DNA of 64,000 bases from Oceanisphaera pacifica (GCF_017498065.1 NZ_JAGDFX010000003.1:62001-126000); one strand, 5' to 3'. Numbered from the stretch's first letter, positions 18,373 through 27,561 are shown. Translations and numbers: made by a program. The notes: generated from the letters alone by a model not told the origin.

Positions 18373-18861
18373 ATGGATATACTAGAAAAGTTAACGAGCT
18401 GGCAGATAACGCCCCCCTTAATCGAACATCCGCCTTTGTTTAATTGCGATGAGGCAGATCGCTTGTTGTTAGAACGCCCCGGCACGCGACTAAAAAACTT
18501 ATTTTTGCGGGACAACTATGGCCGCCGCCATGCCTTGCTATTAACCAAGCCTGATAAGCAAGTGGACTTAAAGGCGCTGTCTAGCCAGTTGGGGTGGTCG
18601 CGCATTGGGTTTGCGTCAGCTGAGCGTTTAGATAAATACCTAGGCGTTGCGCCTGGTCATGTATCGGTATTGGCACTAATCAACGATGCTAATGCCCAAG
18701 CTGTTGAGCTATGGCTAGATAATGACTTAAGTGAGGGTGATGACTTTCATTGTCACCCGCTGCGCAATACGGCCACTGTGTTACTGAGTAAAGTCGATCT
18801 TGCCCGTTTTGCCGAGCACACCGGCCACACCCCACAATGGATTGATGTACCAGAGCGCTAA
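18373..18861 (+). CDS. proX: prolyl-tRNA deacylase, ProXp-ala / PrdX (YbaK/EbsC family)
   Basis: 162 residues, a free-standing trans-editing domain homologous to the ProRS insertion domain. It hydrolyses mischarged Ala-tRNA(Pro). Family features are FLRDNYGRRHALLLTKPDKQVDLKAL (with the conserved Lys in LTKPD), PGHVSVLALIND, and FHCHPLRNTATVLLS near the end. The protein is cytoplasmic. A short frame on the opposite strand is a shadow. The assignment to the ProXp-ala group rests on the whole pattern; a related YbaK-type Cys-tRNA(Pro) deacylase is less likely given the RRHALLLTKPD block. The symbol proX follows the ProXp convention. Confidence 0.88.
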   Translation: MDILEKLTSWQITPPLIEHPPLFNCDEADRLLLERPGTRLKNLFLRDNYGRRHALLLTKPDKQVDLKALSSQLGWSRIGFASAERLDKYLGVAPGHVSVLALINDANAQAVELWLDNDLSEGDDFHCHPLRNTATVLLSKVDLARFAEHTGHTPQWIDVPER

Positions 18862-18887
18862 AAGCTGCTCTAAGCCTTACGTTGACC

Positions 18888-18992
18888 GCTGTACGTTAAA
18901 AAATACCCGCCTTTGCCTTGTCTGTCTTTGCGAGTGTAGCGCGGCAATCCATTGTTTGTCTTTAGACTGTGCGTTTTAAGCTGTACGTTAAA
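18888..18992 (+). repeat. repeat-filled spacer: 13-base direct repeats around a TGCGAG...GCGGCAATCC unit
   Basis: GCTGTACGTTAAA occurs at 18888-18900 and again at 18980-18992. Between them, TTTGCGAG (18927-18934) and GCGCGGCAATCC (18939-18950) resemble a widespread class of bacterial interspersed repeats built on TTGCGAG-N-GCGGCAATCC. The 342-base gap 18862-19203 contains no credible gene; besides these repeats it holds only the ttrA terminator and a GTACG-rich palindromic stretch around 19170-19190. Confidence 0.5.
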
Positions 18993-19127
18993 GATGAAAC
19001 CTATTTTTCGGTGGGTTCTGTGGATTTCGTGGCAAAAGAGGATTAGTTTTTTTAAAATTACTTCTAGACTGTCATGCGAAAGCATGATCAACCTAAAGCA
19101 AGTCGTCGACACAAACGACAGCTCTCT

Positions 19128-19159
19128 AAATAAAAACACCGAGCATAAGCTCGGTGTTT
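19128..19159 (-). terminator. intrinsic terminator of ttrBCA
   Basis: On the minus strand AAACACCGAGC, loop TTAT, GCTCGGTGTTT is followed by a T-rich run. It lies about 45 bases past the ttrA stop. Confidence 0.85.
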
Positions 19160-19203
19160 CACTATTTTTCGTACGACGTAAAGCGTACGGCTTACCGCGG
19201 TGT

Positions 19204-22200
19204 TTAAATCGCTTCTATTTTTGCTGGTAGTCCTTGGCGCACGGCCGCGCCACTGGTCCAATCTAGCCACACGTTAGCCACGTCTTTGCGGGTGGGATCC
19301 ATTAGCCCGAGTAAGTTTTGGTTAACGCCGGCCCCCAAGCGTGGGTTGGCGGCCATGGGTTTGCCGTCAATTTCATGGGCGCGGGCGCCAAGCTCGGTAT
19401 GGCCGTAGCCGTGCTCGATGGCAATCGCCCCTTCCACTATGCCATCGCGTACCAAAGCAATCCCTTCTACTTGGCCGCCTGGGGTACTAACACGTACTCC
19501 TTGGCCGTGTTTGATACCCGCGCGCTCGGCATCTTTGCGATTGATGCTAATCGGGTTTTCGGGGTGGATCATCCGTAATCGCTCGGCACCAATACTCGAT
19601 GAACTCATAATATGAGATTTATACGAGGTCACCAATAACGGCCAATCTTGCTCAGAATAATGCGCGCGCATTGGGCTGCCATCGGCAAAGCGCGGGCCAT
19701 ATTCGCCAGCACAACCCAGCAGCTTTTCGCCGGTCATGGAATGGGTAATCGTGCCTATGGTTTCGTTCCAAATACTTAAGGTGGCGTTAATGCGGCTGTT
19801 CATGAGTTCACCTTCCCAGCCACTGGCAAAGGGCGCAAAGCGTCCGCCACGGCTGAGTACAAAGCCAACCTTGCGTTGCTCATCCTTTGCCAGCGTTTTA
19901 TTAATAAGCGGCATCATGCGGGCGGCATTGGTCAGCATTAAATCATCAGCACTGGCATCGGGCACGGGGTCGTTATTGGCAAAGGCCAAGTTGGCCGCAG
20001 CACGCAGATAAAAATCCGATGATGTATGTAGGCCATGTTTATTGCCTTTATGATCGCGAATGACGCCATCACCGTAGCCGGGCAAGTTCATTTTTTTGGC
20101 CACAGCGATAATAAACGACTCCAAACCCACATAATCACCATTTTCAAGCTTAGGCGTGGCAGGCGTCACCACGGGCCAGCGTGCGGTAGTAGTTTTTTGT
20201 GGCACACCACTCCAAGGTTTAGTAAAGCCCCAGCTTTCATAGGTGAGGGTGTCGGGCACAATGTAATCTGCTAGCGCTGTGGTTTCGTTAATAAAGCCAT
20301 CAATGGCGATAAACAGCGGTAATTGCGCGGGATCTTTTAACTTTTCACCTAAAAAGGCGTGTGCGCCGCCAATGCCATATAAAGGGTTAGTCATATGACT
20401 GATCCAAGCTTTAAGGCGATAAGGATAACCGCCAAAAGCCGCCGCTAAGTGCTCGGTGAGCAAGGGGGATGAAAAGGTATACCAAGGCGCGCGCGACGGG
20501 TAAGGCGATTCACCGGCTGCCACTTTGCGTTTATATTCGCTGCTTTTTTCATAGGCAAAGCGGTTACGCGACAAAAATAACCCTTTGGGACCAATCTTTC
20601 CGTCAAAGCTCATTAAATCGTAACGGGGGCCACCTTCAACACCGGCCACACCGCCGGCCCCTGGGGCTAAGCCGCCTTTGGCGTTAATATTGCCCAGCAA
20701 GGTATTAAGGGTTGTCACGGCAAAGGCGGTATAAAAGGCATTGCCGCTCATCATGCCACCGTGGGCATCAATGGAGGCTTTGGTGCCGTGGCGTTTTAGC
20801 TCTTGGCCAAGGCCTGCAATAATAGACTCAGGTACGCCACAACGCTCACTGTATTGGGCGATAGATTGGCTTTGCGCCGACTCTTTTAAACATTGCAGCG
20901 ACGATTTCACCTGAGTGGGCACACCATTAATATTGACGGTACGTATCACCCACAACTCAGCGGGGCGTGCTTGAGTATGCGCCATTAGCTCGCCATTGCT
21001 GGCATCCACAACCAAGTGGGTCTCGGTATCGCCCATATTGAGATCGGCGGCGGTTAAAAAGCGCCCCGCTTCAGGGTGAGGTGCTTGTATCACTAAGTGC
21101 GTGGCATTGGCATGGCTGGGTTGCTGCGCTTTGGCTTGAGCCGCGGGGCCGGGTTGGGCCAAATAATCGAGGTTAATGCCCTCGTTTTCTATTAACCAAC
21201 GGATCAGTGCCATGGCCAGCGCATCATCGGTGGCCGGCTTAATGGGCACCCAGTGCCCCCTATTTTCATTTAAGCGACTAATGCTGTTGGGCAGGGTGGG
21301 GGCCACCACCACATAATCAAGCTTGCCCTCGCTTCGTGCTTCAGCCAGTTGGCGGCCTTGGCGTTTAAAGGGGTTACCGGCTTGGGCAGGAGAGGTGCCA
21401 ATACACAACACAAAACGGGCGTTATCCCAGTCGGGCTTGCCATGGGCGAATTTTTTTAAATCAGGATTAAATACAGCACCGGCCCCAGCTCGGTAGCCAA
21501 AGCCACAATAGCCGCCGTGGTGGCCAAAGTTACGGGTACCGTAGCTGTTAAAAGTAAAACGCTTTAAGAAGCTATCACGGCCTTCGTCACCAGCGTTGGT
21601 CACTAAAAGCTGGTTGGCTTTAGGGCCATACTCGGGGTTATTGGCATCCACTGGAGTGTCAATGTCACGAATAGCGCGCAAACCGTCCACATGGCCTTCG
21701 CCAAATAAATCACCGCCTTCAACCACCTCGCTAATGAGCTGCTCAAAACTAATGGTTTGCCATTTGCCTTCGCCTCGCTTACCCGCACGTTTCATAATTT
21801 TTGTGAGGCGGTAAGGGCTTTGCAGTTGCTCGCCAAGTGCTGCCCCTCGGGCACAAGCCGTTGAACGATGGTGAATGCCTGCTTCGCCGGCTAATTGCGT
21901 AAACACCTCGCGTACCGGGGTTTCTTGGGCCGGCGCATGGGTGTTAGATAAGGGGTGGTACGGATTACCAGCAATGCGAATAATTTTATTCGTTTGGGTG
22001 TCGACGCGAGCGCGCAAACCGCATTGGGTCCAGCAACCAAAGCACTGTACTGGACTAACCACTTGATTCTCGCTCATCACCAACTCGTTATCTGGGGTCA
22101 CCATAAATTCGGGTTGCAAAGCATTGCCGGCAATACGGTCGTTGGTGGGCACGCCACTGGTGCCATTGATTAGGCCTTTTACTGCTTTATTCACGGGGTC

Positions 22201-22278
22201 GGCATAGCCGAGGGCAAAGGCACCTGTGCCACCAGCAATCATACCTGCTTGTAATAAGGCGCGACGTTTCTTATCCAT
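19204..22278 (-). CDS. ttrA: tetrathionate reductase catalytic subunit TtrA
   Basis: 1024 residues, the usual size for TtrA. It is a molybdopterin-guanine-dinucleotide enzyme that reduces tetrathionate to thiosulfate in the periplasm. A twin-arginine signal (KKRRALLQAG, residues 3-12) leads. The N-terminal 4Fe-4S site is formed by Cys79, Cys82, Cys86 and Cys142, and Cys258 in HHGGYCGFGYRAG is the probable molybdenum ligand. TtrB would relay electrons from TtrC. It is the last gene of ttrBCA and starts eight bases inside the end of ttrC; a terminator follows. Long unique insertions (for example 360-470) match the TtrA subgroup rather than other DMSO-reductase members. Confidence 0.95.
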   Translation of the reverse strand: MDKKRRALLQAGMIAGGTGAFALGYADPVNKAVKGLINGTSGVPTNDRIAGNALQPEFMVTPDNELVMSENQVVSPVQCFGCWTQCGLRARVDTQTNKIIRIAGNPYHPLSNTHAPAQETPVREVFTQLAGEAGIHHRSTACARGAALGEQLQSPYRLTKIMKRAGKRGEGKWQTISFEQLISEVVEGGDLFGEGHVDGLRAIRDIDTPVDANNPEYGPKANQLLVTNAGDEGRDSFLKRFTFNSYGTRNFGHHGGYCGFGYRAGAGAVFNPDLKKFAHGKPDWDNARFVLCIGTSPAQAGNPFKRQGRQLAEARSEGKLDYVVVAPTLPNSISRLNENRGHWVPIKPATDDALAMALIRWLIENEGINLDYLAQPGPAAQAKAQQPSHANATHLVIQAPHPEAGRFLTAADLNMGDTETHLVVDASNGELMAHTQARPAELWVIRTVNINGVPTQVKSSLQCLKESAQSQSIAQYSERCGVPESIIAGLGQELKRHGTKASIDAHGGMMSGNAFYTAFAVTTLNTLLGNINAKGGLAPGAGGVAGVEGGPRYDLMSFDGKIGPKGLFLSRNRFAYEKSSEYKRKVAAGESPYPSRAPWYTFSSPLLTEHLAAAFGGYPYRLKAWISHMTNPLYGIGGAHAFLGEKLKDPAQLPLFIAIDGFINETTALADYIVPDTLTYESWGFTKPWSGVPQKTTTARWPVVTPATPKLENGDYVGLESFIIAVAKKMNLPGYGDGVIRDHKGNKHGLHTSSDFYLRAAANLAFANNDPVPDASADDLMLTNAARMMPLINKTLAKDEQRKVGFVLSRGGRFAPFASGWEGELMNSRINATLSIWNETIGTITHSMTGEKLLGCAGEYGPRFADGSPMRAHYSEQDWPLLVTSYKSHIMSSSSIGAERLRMIHPENPISINRKDAERAGIKHGQGVRVSTPGGQVEGIALVRDGIVEGAIAIEHGYGHTELGARAHEIDGKPMAANPRLGAGVNQNLLGLMDPTRKDVANVWLDWTSGAAVRQGLPAKIEAI

Positions 22279-23335
22279 GACGGACTCCCATATTATCCAG
22301 TAAGGCCCACACGGCGGCGGCCATTGCTAACCATAAACCAATAGTACCGGCCACAATAATGCCGGCCGAGCCCACTAAGTCGGGGCTTAAGTGATACATA
22401 CCAGCACCGTATTTAGGCACTGTCTGTACGTTCATTAACACCACCCATCTAAAGCCCCAGGAGCACAGTAGCGCGAGCAGGGCGGGGATAAAATCAAACT
22501 GGCTGCGTGGGCGCTTGCGTCGTGCAATGCATAATACCCACAACAAAACGCCCCCCGCGAGTGACACTAAAAGCAAGTCTCGCCAGAACGTAAATTGGCT
22601 AAAAATGCGGTAAGCTTCTAACCAAGAGGGTGAGCCTAAAATTATGCCAGACAGGGCCCACAGCACCATGGCGCCAGAAAGTGCGCCCAGTGTGAGCTGC
22701 ATGCCAAAGCGCAGTGGTTGTACTTGATGAGAGCTGCGGGGGAATAAAATATCCAGCAGCAACAGTAATCCAAATAAAGCGAGCAGAGCGGTCAGTAAAA
22801 AGTTAACTGGCAACCAGTAGGTATCCCACAATGCCCGTGAGCGCACTACCATTACCTCCATCCCGGTATAGAGCAAAATGCCCATCGCCGATAATGCCGT
22901 TAACCAAGCGAGCAGTTGCAGCACGTTATCCTTGGGCCAAATGGCGAGCTCGCACCACCACTTTAATAAGGGGTGCTTAGGCTTAAGCAAGCTCACTAAC
23001 AGGCTACAAGACACCACTAAGCTCAGGGTGACAAACACGGGCAAGATTAACGCGCCAATCCACATCCAAGAGCTAGGGGTGAGCTGGGTATAAAAGTGCC
23101 AAAAGCGCAGCGGCTGATGTAAATCGGCCAACAAAGCTACCGGACCGGTTACCGCACTAATGCCCATAATAAAGGCTAAGCGCCAGCGCCACGGGGCCAA
23201 TGCCGAGCCGTTACGCAAAGCAAAGGGCAGTAATAGGGCGGCGGTGGCGGCTAAGCCAATTAAAAAGAAATATTGCACCGCCCAAGGCAGCCAAGGGGCG
23301 TCTGCATGAGTGGTAAGCAGTTCAATAACAGGCAT
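22271..23335 (-). CDS. ttrC: tetrathionate reductase membrane subunit TtrC (NrfD/PsrC family)
   Basis: 354 residues from the ATG at 23335, chosen over 23365 because AGGAGG, overlapping the ttrB stop, stands four bases upstream. Nine or so hydrophobic segments make up an NrfD/PsrC-type quinol-oxidising membrane anchor. The first, WLPWAVQYFFLIGLAATAALLLPFAL, is typical, and PVALLADLHQPLRFWHFYTQ resembles the quinol-site region of the family. It accepts electrons from menaquinol and hands them to TtrB. The position between ttrB and ttrA follows the canonical order. Confidence 0.92.
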   Translation of the reverse strand: MPVIELLTTHADAPWLPWAVQYFFLIGLAATAALLLPFALRNGSALAPWRWRLAFIMGISAVTGPVALLADLHQPLRFWHFYTQLTPSSWMWIGALILPVFVTLSLVVSCSLLVSLLKPKHPLLKWWCELAIWPKDNVLQLLAWLTALSAMGILLYTGMEVMVVRSRALWDTYWLPVNFLLTALLALFGLLLLLDILFPRSSHQVQPLRFGMQLTLGALSGAMVLWALSGIILGSPSWLEAYRIFSQFTFWRDLLLVSLAGGVLLWVLCIARRKRPRSQFDFIPALLALLCSWGFRWVVLMNVQTVPKYGAGMYHLSPDLVGSAGIIVAGTIGLWLAMAAAVWALLDNMGVRHG

Positions 23336-23343
23336 AAGGCCTC

Positions 23344-24072
23344 CTAAGCGTGTTGTGGAAACCAAAGTCCGGGCTGACCGTCGATACGATCCACAAACTC
23401 ATCACCTAGACCGATGTAATACACTTGCGGCGCTGTACCTTGTTCGGGTTTAAGCACCTTGATGTCGTGGCTATGTTCTTGTAACAGTTGGCTAATGTGA
23501 CTGTTAGGATCTTTCATATCGCCAATAACGCGCGCCCCACCCACACAAGACTCCACACAAGCGGGCAGCAAGCCGACTTCTAGGCGGTGTACACAAAAAG
23601 TACACTTATCAGCGGTTTGGGTTTCGTGATTAATAAAGCGCGCATCATAAGGGCAAGCTTGCACACAATAAGCGCAACCCACGCACTGTTCGTTGTCGAC
23701 CACCACAATGCCATCGGCCCTTTGGTAGGTGGCTTGGGTTGGGCAGACAGGCACGCAAGGCGGATTGGCGCAGTGGTTGCACAGTCTGGGTAACATTACA
23801 TGGCTCACCTGGTCTTTATCTGCAACCTCCACTTCATATTGTTGTACTGTGGTGCGAAACTGACCGATAGGCGGTAAGTTTTCCATGCTGCAGCTCACGG
23901 TGCAGGCTTGGCAGCCAATGCATTTTCGTAAATCAATGATCATGCCATAGCGTTGATTGCCATCACCCTCTGCCGTAACAGGGGCAGCTTGCAGCTCGGT
24001 TACCGGGATCAGGCTGGCGCCAGCGGTGAGCCCGGTCAAATTTCTAAGAAATTGTCGTTTACTGACGTCCAT
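23344..24072 (-). CDS. ttrB: tetrathionate reductase iron-sulfur subunit TtrB
   Basis: 242 residues. A twin-arginine-like signal (SKRQFLRN, with Lys-Arg replacing Arg-Arg) begins the protein, so export may also be by piggy-back with TtrA. Four cysteine clusters follow: CIGCQACTVSC (51-61), CNHCANPPCVPVCP (98-111), CVGCAYCVQACP (130-141), and CTFCVHRLEVGLLPACVESC (157-176). This is the DmsB-type arrangement carrying four 4Fe-4S centres. It transfers electrons from TtrC to TtrA. First gene of ttrBCA, preceded by AAGGAG, and divergent from ttrSR. Confidence 0.94.
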   Translation of the reverse strand: MDVSKRQFLRNLTGLTAGASLIPVTELQAAPVTAEGDGNQRYGMIIDLRKCIGCQACTVSCSMENLPPIGQFRTTVQQYEVEVADKDQVSHVMLPRLCNHCANPPCVPVCPTQATYQRADGIVVVDNEQCVGCAYCVQACPYDARFINHETQTADKCTFCVHRLEVGLLPACVESCVGGARVIGDMKDPNSHISQLLQEHSHDIKVLKPEQGTAPQVYYIGLGDEFVDRIDGQPGLWFPQHA

Positions 24073-24131
24073 AAATAACTCCTTATGAGTAATGAGTGCT
24101 ATTGTCTCGATCCTTTACTCATTAGCTCTAT

Positions 24132-24145
24132 TGTGGTTTACCACA
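24132..24145. promoter_or_regulatory. perfect palindrome between ttrB and ttrS, candidate TtrR operator
   Basis: TGTGGT-TT-ACCACA is a perfect 6-2-6 inverted repeat in the divergent ttrB/ttrS region, 60 bases before the ttrB ATG and 15 before the favoured ttrS start. Position and symmetry suit a dimeric NarL/FixJ-type regulator such as TtrR. The palindrome is seen; binding is inferred. Confidence 0.45.
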
Positions 24146-24159
24146 TAAGGCACTTTGAC

Positions 24160-25899
24160 TTGATCTGGAACAGGTTTTTATCCTATTTAATGGCTGCCTT
24201 GCCGCTTTTGTTACTGAGCTTTTCCGCGATTAGCCAGCAGTATCAGGTGGGATTTTTGGCAGTACGTGGTGAAGCCCACTCACAAGCTCAATGGGCGCCG
24301 ACCTTAGCCTTATTAAATCAGCGCTTTAGTGACCATGAGTTTGTGGGCCGCCATCTTACGCAGCAGCAGTTGGATGAGGCACTTAGCCAACAACAACTCG
24401 ACTTTGTGGTGACCAATCCGGTGCACTTTATGTTGAATCATGGGCAAGCGCTTAACTGGTTGGCCTCGTATTTAGACAGCCACTATGGCCAAGCACGGGC
24501 CAGTGTAGCGGGTACTTTGTGGGTGCGAGCTGACCGCCCCATCACAAAACCGGAACAATTACGTGGCCATACCGTGGGCGCTGTGCACGAGCAAGCTTTT
24601 GGTGGGTTTTTATTAGTGGCAGAACAGCTGCGTCGCCGCCAGATATTGCTCAGTGAACTTAAAGTGACGTTTCAAGGGTATCCACTGGATAAATTGGTTT
24701 ATGACTTACAGCAAGGCGCACTAGATGTCGCTATTCTGCCCAGCTGTTTATTAGAAGATATGGCCAGTGAAGGTTTACTTAAGCAAGAGGATTTTCGAGC
24801 ATTAATGGTGGAGGCCAGCTCGCCTTGTGTGCGTTCTACGCCTTTGTATCCGGGGTGGAGTTTTGCCAGTGTTGGCAATATAGAAGAACCGTTATTGCGA
24901 GAAATAACACAAGCGCTATTAAGCTTTGAGTTAGCAGGGCGTGCGCAGTGGGGAGCCAGTGTACGCCTAGATGAAGTGGCGCAGCTACTTATGGACTGGC
25001 AACTAGGGCCAGAGCCCAAACCGTTAGCACACTGGGCGTTATTACAGCAATTTATTGAGCAGCACTGGCCATGGCTGGCCGGTTTTATTGCCTTACTGTT
25101 GGGGCATTTGTTATATCATTCTCGGGTGGCGGTATTGCTGCACAGACGCACCAAAGAGTGCGAGCAGCTTTATCATCAGGTACAACAAAAAGAGCAAGCG
25201 CTGGCCCAGGCTCGCCAGCGTACCCTAATGGGGGAGATGGCCACCGGCTTAGCCCATGAGCTCAACCAGCCCTTATCGGCAATTCAGGCTTATGCTCAGG
25301 CTGGGGAGTTGATGCAAGACCCCGTTAAGCATCAAGCGGCATTTAGCCATATAGTGGAAGAAACCGAGCGTGGGGCTGCCATTATTCGCCGTTTTCGCCA
25401 ATGGGCGACTCAAGCCTTGCCCAGTGCTGCTCCCTTTGAGTTGGCGGACTTGTGCCAAGAATTAATTGTTCGCATCAGACCCAGAGCCGATGCATTAGCG
25501 GTGCAGTTGGCCCTTGATCTCACCCCCGGCACCTTATTATCAATACGCCCGGCCATAGAGCAGATATTAAATAATCTTTTAAGTAATGCGCTTGATGCTC
25601 ATGAACGTCGTTTACAAGTTAAGCCCACTCATCAAGGCTGGATAAGGGTGACCCTGAGCCAACTAGCTGCAGAGCAAGAGCAGTCTGGCTGGCAGTTAAT
25701 AATAGAAGACAATGCCGGCGGCATAGATGACGGCATTATTAGTACCTTGCAGCATAATTTACCGGCTAGCCATTATCATGGCATGGGCATAGGGCTATTG
25801 GTTAGTCATCGACTGGCCTTGCGTTTACAGGGGCAATTAAGCTTGAGCAATACCGAGCAGGGCACACAAGCACGACTAGTCATTAAGGAGAGTGAGTGA
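24160..25899 (+). CDS. ttrS: tetrathionate sensor histidine kinase TtrS
   Basis: About 579 residues. A signal peptide or first membrane segment (LSYLMAALPLLLLSFSA) precedes a PhnD-like periplasmic binding domain (QYQVGFLAVRGEA, then FVVTNPVHFML). A second membrane segment (WPWLAGFIALLLGHLLYHS), a coiled-coil linker, the H-box GLAHELNQPLSAI (phospho-accepting His) and an HATPase end (NLLSNALDAHE; GMGIGLLVSHRL) follow. It senses tetrathionate and phosphorylates TtrR. The frame is open to ATG 24085, but that would leave only 12 bases for the divergent promoters. I favour TTG 24160 (AAGG nine bases upstream) or ATG 24190. Confidence 0.92.
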   Translation: MIWNRFLSYLMAALPLLLLSFSAISQQYQVGFLAVRGEAHSQAQWAPTLALLNQRFSDHEFVGRHLTQQQLDEALSQQQLDFVVTNPVHFMLNHGQALNWLASYLDSHYGQARASVAGTLWVRADRPITKPEQLRGHTVGAVHEQAFGGFLLVAEQLRRRQILLSELKVTFQGYPLDKLVYDLQQGALDVAILPSCLLEDMASEGLLKQEDFRALMVEASSPCVRSTPLYPGWSFASVGNIEEPLLREITQALLSFELAGRAQWGASVRLDEVAQLLMDWQLGPEPKPLAHWALLQQFIEQHWPWLAGFIALLLGHLLYHSRVAVLLHRRTKECEQLYHQVQQKEQALAQARQRTLMGEMATGLAHELNQPLSAIQAYAQAGELMQDPVKHQAAFSHIVEETERGAAIIRRFRQWATQALPSAAPFELADLCQELIVRIRPRADALAVQLALDLTPGTLLSIRPAIEQILNNLLSNALDAHERRLQVKPTHQGWIRVTLSQLAAEQEQSGWQLIIEDNAGGIDDGIISTLQHNLPASHYHGMGIGLLVSHRLALRLQGQLSLSNTEQGTQARLVIKESE

Positions 25900-26507
25900 A
25901 GCACAGTGTGGTGGTTTACATCTTAGATGATGACAGCCAAGTATTAGCGGCGAATCAATTTTTATTACAAGCGCTGGGGTATCAGAGCCACACTTGGCAA
26001 GACCCTGAGCAATTTTTAGCTGAAGTGGATGAGCAAACACCGGCAATTTTATTACTCGATTTAGCCATGCCCAAACAAGATGGCTTGGCCGTACAACAGG
26101 CCTTGCTGGCTCGTCATGCAAATATTGCCGTGATTTTGCTCACCGGCCATGGTGATGTGCCTCAAGCCGTACAGGCGATGAAGCAAGGGGCGGTCGACTT
26201 TTTAGAAAAGCCTGTTGATGCAAAGCGCTTAGCCAGTGCATTAGCGCAGGCGAACAAACGTGTGGCACAGCTGACTGATTATGCCAACCTACAAGCGAAC
26301 TTTGCTTTATTATCGGTGCGCGAGCGTGAAGTGGTTAAATTAGTCGCAGAAGGATTGACCAATAAAATGATTGCTCATCAGCTGTGTGTGGCGGTGCGCA
26401 CGGTAGAGGTGCACCGTGCGGCTGCCATGAGTAAGCTAAAGGTGACCAATATGGCGGAGCTACTCAGCCAATGGCAGCTGCTAACCTCTGGGCCCACTGG
26501 TGCTTAA
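25896..26507 (+). CDS. ttrR: tetrathionate response regulator TtrR (FixJ/NarL type)
   Basis: 203 residues. It has a receiver domain with acidic pocket DDD (11-13), phospho-acceptor Asp55 in LLLDLAMP, and Lys in EKPVDAKR. A LuxR-type helix-turn-helix follows (LSVREREVVKLVAEGLTNKMIAHQL, then VRTVEVHRAAAMSKL). The start is a GTG whose last bases overlap the ttrS stop TGA, indicating translational coupling. Phosphorylated TtrR activates ttrBCA in Salmonella; the palindrome at 24132-24145 is the obvious candidate site here. A GGCCGC/GCGGCC inverted repeat at 26521-26542 follows but lacks a T tract. Confidence 0.92.
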   Translation: MKHSVVVYILDDDSQVLAANQFLLQALGYQSHTWQDPEQFLAEVDEQTPAILLLDLAMPKQDGLAVQQALLARHANIAVILLTGHGDVPQAVQAMKQGAVDFLEKPVDAKRLASALAQANKRVAQLTDYANLQANFALLSVREREVVKLVAEGLTNKMIAHQLCVAVRTVEVHRAAAMSKLKVTNMAELLSQWQLLTSGPTGA

Positions 26508-26561
26508 GCTTATATAATACGGCCGCCTATTGATAAGCGGCCTGTGAAGTATAAATATTGA

Positions 26562-27452
26562 TTAGGTATTTGCCTCATCATCGCTTTGTTCATTACTGTC
26601 ACTGGTCAGCTCAATAAAGCGAGGGTGCTGGCGCAGTGGTTCAAATTCTTCATCTTCTGCTGCCACATCACGCAGATGCACATTGTTTTCTACCGCCAGC
26701 TCTAAGTCTGATAGGGCTTGCTCTTCATGGCCAACCCCGGCATGCGCACAGGCGCGCTGATAGAGCGCATGAGCGTTTTGCTGATCCACTTGTAATACAC
26801 GGTTACATAAGCTGAGCGCCCACTGGCGTTCGTTCATCATAAGAGCAGCGTCGGCTTTATGGGTCATGGCGTCCAAGTCACCGGGTTTGATGTCGAGAAT
26901 TTGATCATAAATATCAATTTTAGCCTGGGGACTTTGTTCTTGACTGGCTCTTAACCATAAACCATGAATTTCTTGGAATCTTTCTATTTCGCGGTAGTTC
27001 TCCGCAATAACCTTAGTTTTTCGTTGCAGTTCGCGTTCAATTTGCTTTAGCTTATGTTCATAGGTGTTAGTGATTTTACGCATTTCTGTTTCGGCATATT
27101 CTCGCGCCGTTTTTTTAAGCTCACGCAGCGACTGCCAGCCCACAATGGCCAATACTGAAGCCGCCCCCGCGAGCAGATAGAAGAAGTAGGTGACCGTCAC
27201 ATTGGCATAACTAATGGCTTTGTCTGCTACTTCCAGCTCTTTTTCGGCTATTTCTTCGGTTACCTTTATTTGATACTTCGCCATATCGATGCGCAACGAT
27301 TTAAGCTCATCCAATATATAACGTTCCATAAAAGGCGTTAATGGAATACGCTTTTCTGCAGGCGGTTGGGCTGATTCTTGTGCTGTGGTTGTTTGAGCCA
27401 AAGCTGGCAAAGAAAGTATTAGAAAACAAAACGATAGCAATATTTTCAACAT
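26562..27452 (-). CDS. membrane-anchored coiled-coil/TPR protein
   Basis: 296 residues, not recognised as a named family. A signal peptide ending LPALA-QT is followed by a short proline-rich stretch, a helix, and one membrane segment (YFFYLLAGAASVLAIVGW, about 89-106). A strongly charged coiled coil of about 60 residues (ELKKTAREYAETEMRKI onward) leads into two or three TPR-like repeats (AKIDIYDQILDIKPGDLDAM; ALSLCNRVLQVDQQNAHALY; ALSDLELAVE). The tail is acidic. The layout suggests a scaffold with its TPR part in the cytoplasm. Monocistronic, with no informative neighbour; it converges on ttrR. Confidence 0.75.
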   Translation of the reverse strand: MLKILLSFCFLILSLPALAQTTTAQESAQPPAEKRIPLTPFMERYILDELKSLRIDMAKYQIKVTEEIAEKELEVADKAISYANVTVTYFFYLLAGAASVLAIVGWQSLRELKKTAREYAETEMRKITNTYEHKLKQIERELQRKTKVIAENYREIERFQEIHGLWLRASQEQSPQAKIDIYDQILDIKPGDLDAMTHKADAALMMNERQWALSLCNRVLQVDQQNAHALYQRACAHAGVGHEEQALSDLELAVENNVHLRDVAAEDEEFEPLRQHPRFIELTSDSNEQSDDEANT

Positions 27453-27531
27453 AAGGTCCCTAGCAATAAAATAATAAGGTAAGCAAACATGCTGAGAATA
27501 ACCCTATGTTGCTAAGTGTACAAATTTTGAT

Positions 27532-27551
27532 AGGCGGCTTTATCGCCGCCT
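27532..27551 (-). terminator. hairpin downstream of the cold-shock gene
   Basis: AGGCGGC (27532-27538) pairs with GCCGCCT (27545-27551). On the minus strand it is followed by ATCAAAATTT, a weak U tract. It is the likely terminator of the cold-shock gene, possibly inefficient. Confidence 0.5.
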
Positions 27552-27561
27552 GATTTAAGCA

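Noticed and set aside
18952-19230. 92-codon plus-strand frame in the gap before ttrA.
   Set aside because: It runs through repeat units and the ttrA terminator, has no ribosome binding site, and its composition is not protein-like.
24085-24159. ATG 24085 as start of ttrS.
   Set aside because: It leaves only 12 bases to divergent ttrB, has no ribosome binding site, and puts a likely operator inside the coding region.
26521-26542. GGCCGC/GCGGCC inverted repeat as the ttrSR terminator.
   Set aside because: There is no T run on either side and the stem is only six pairs with a ten-base loop.
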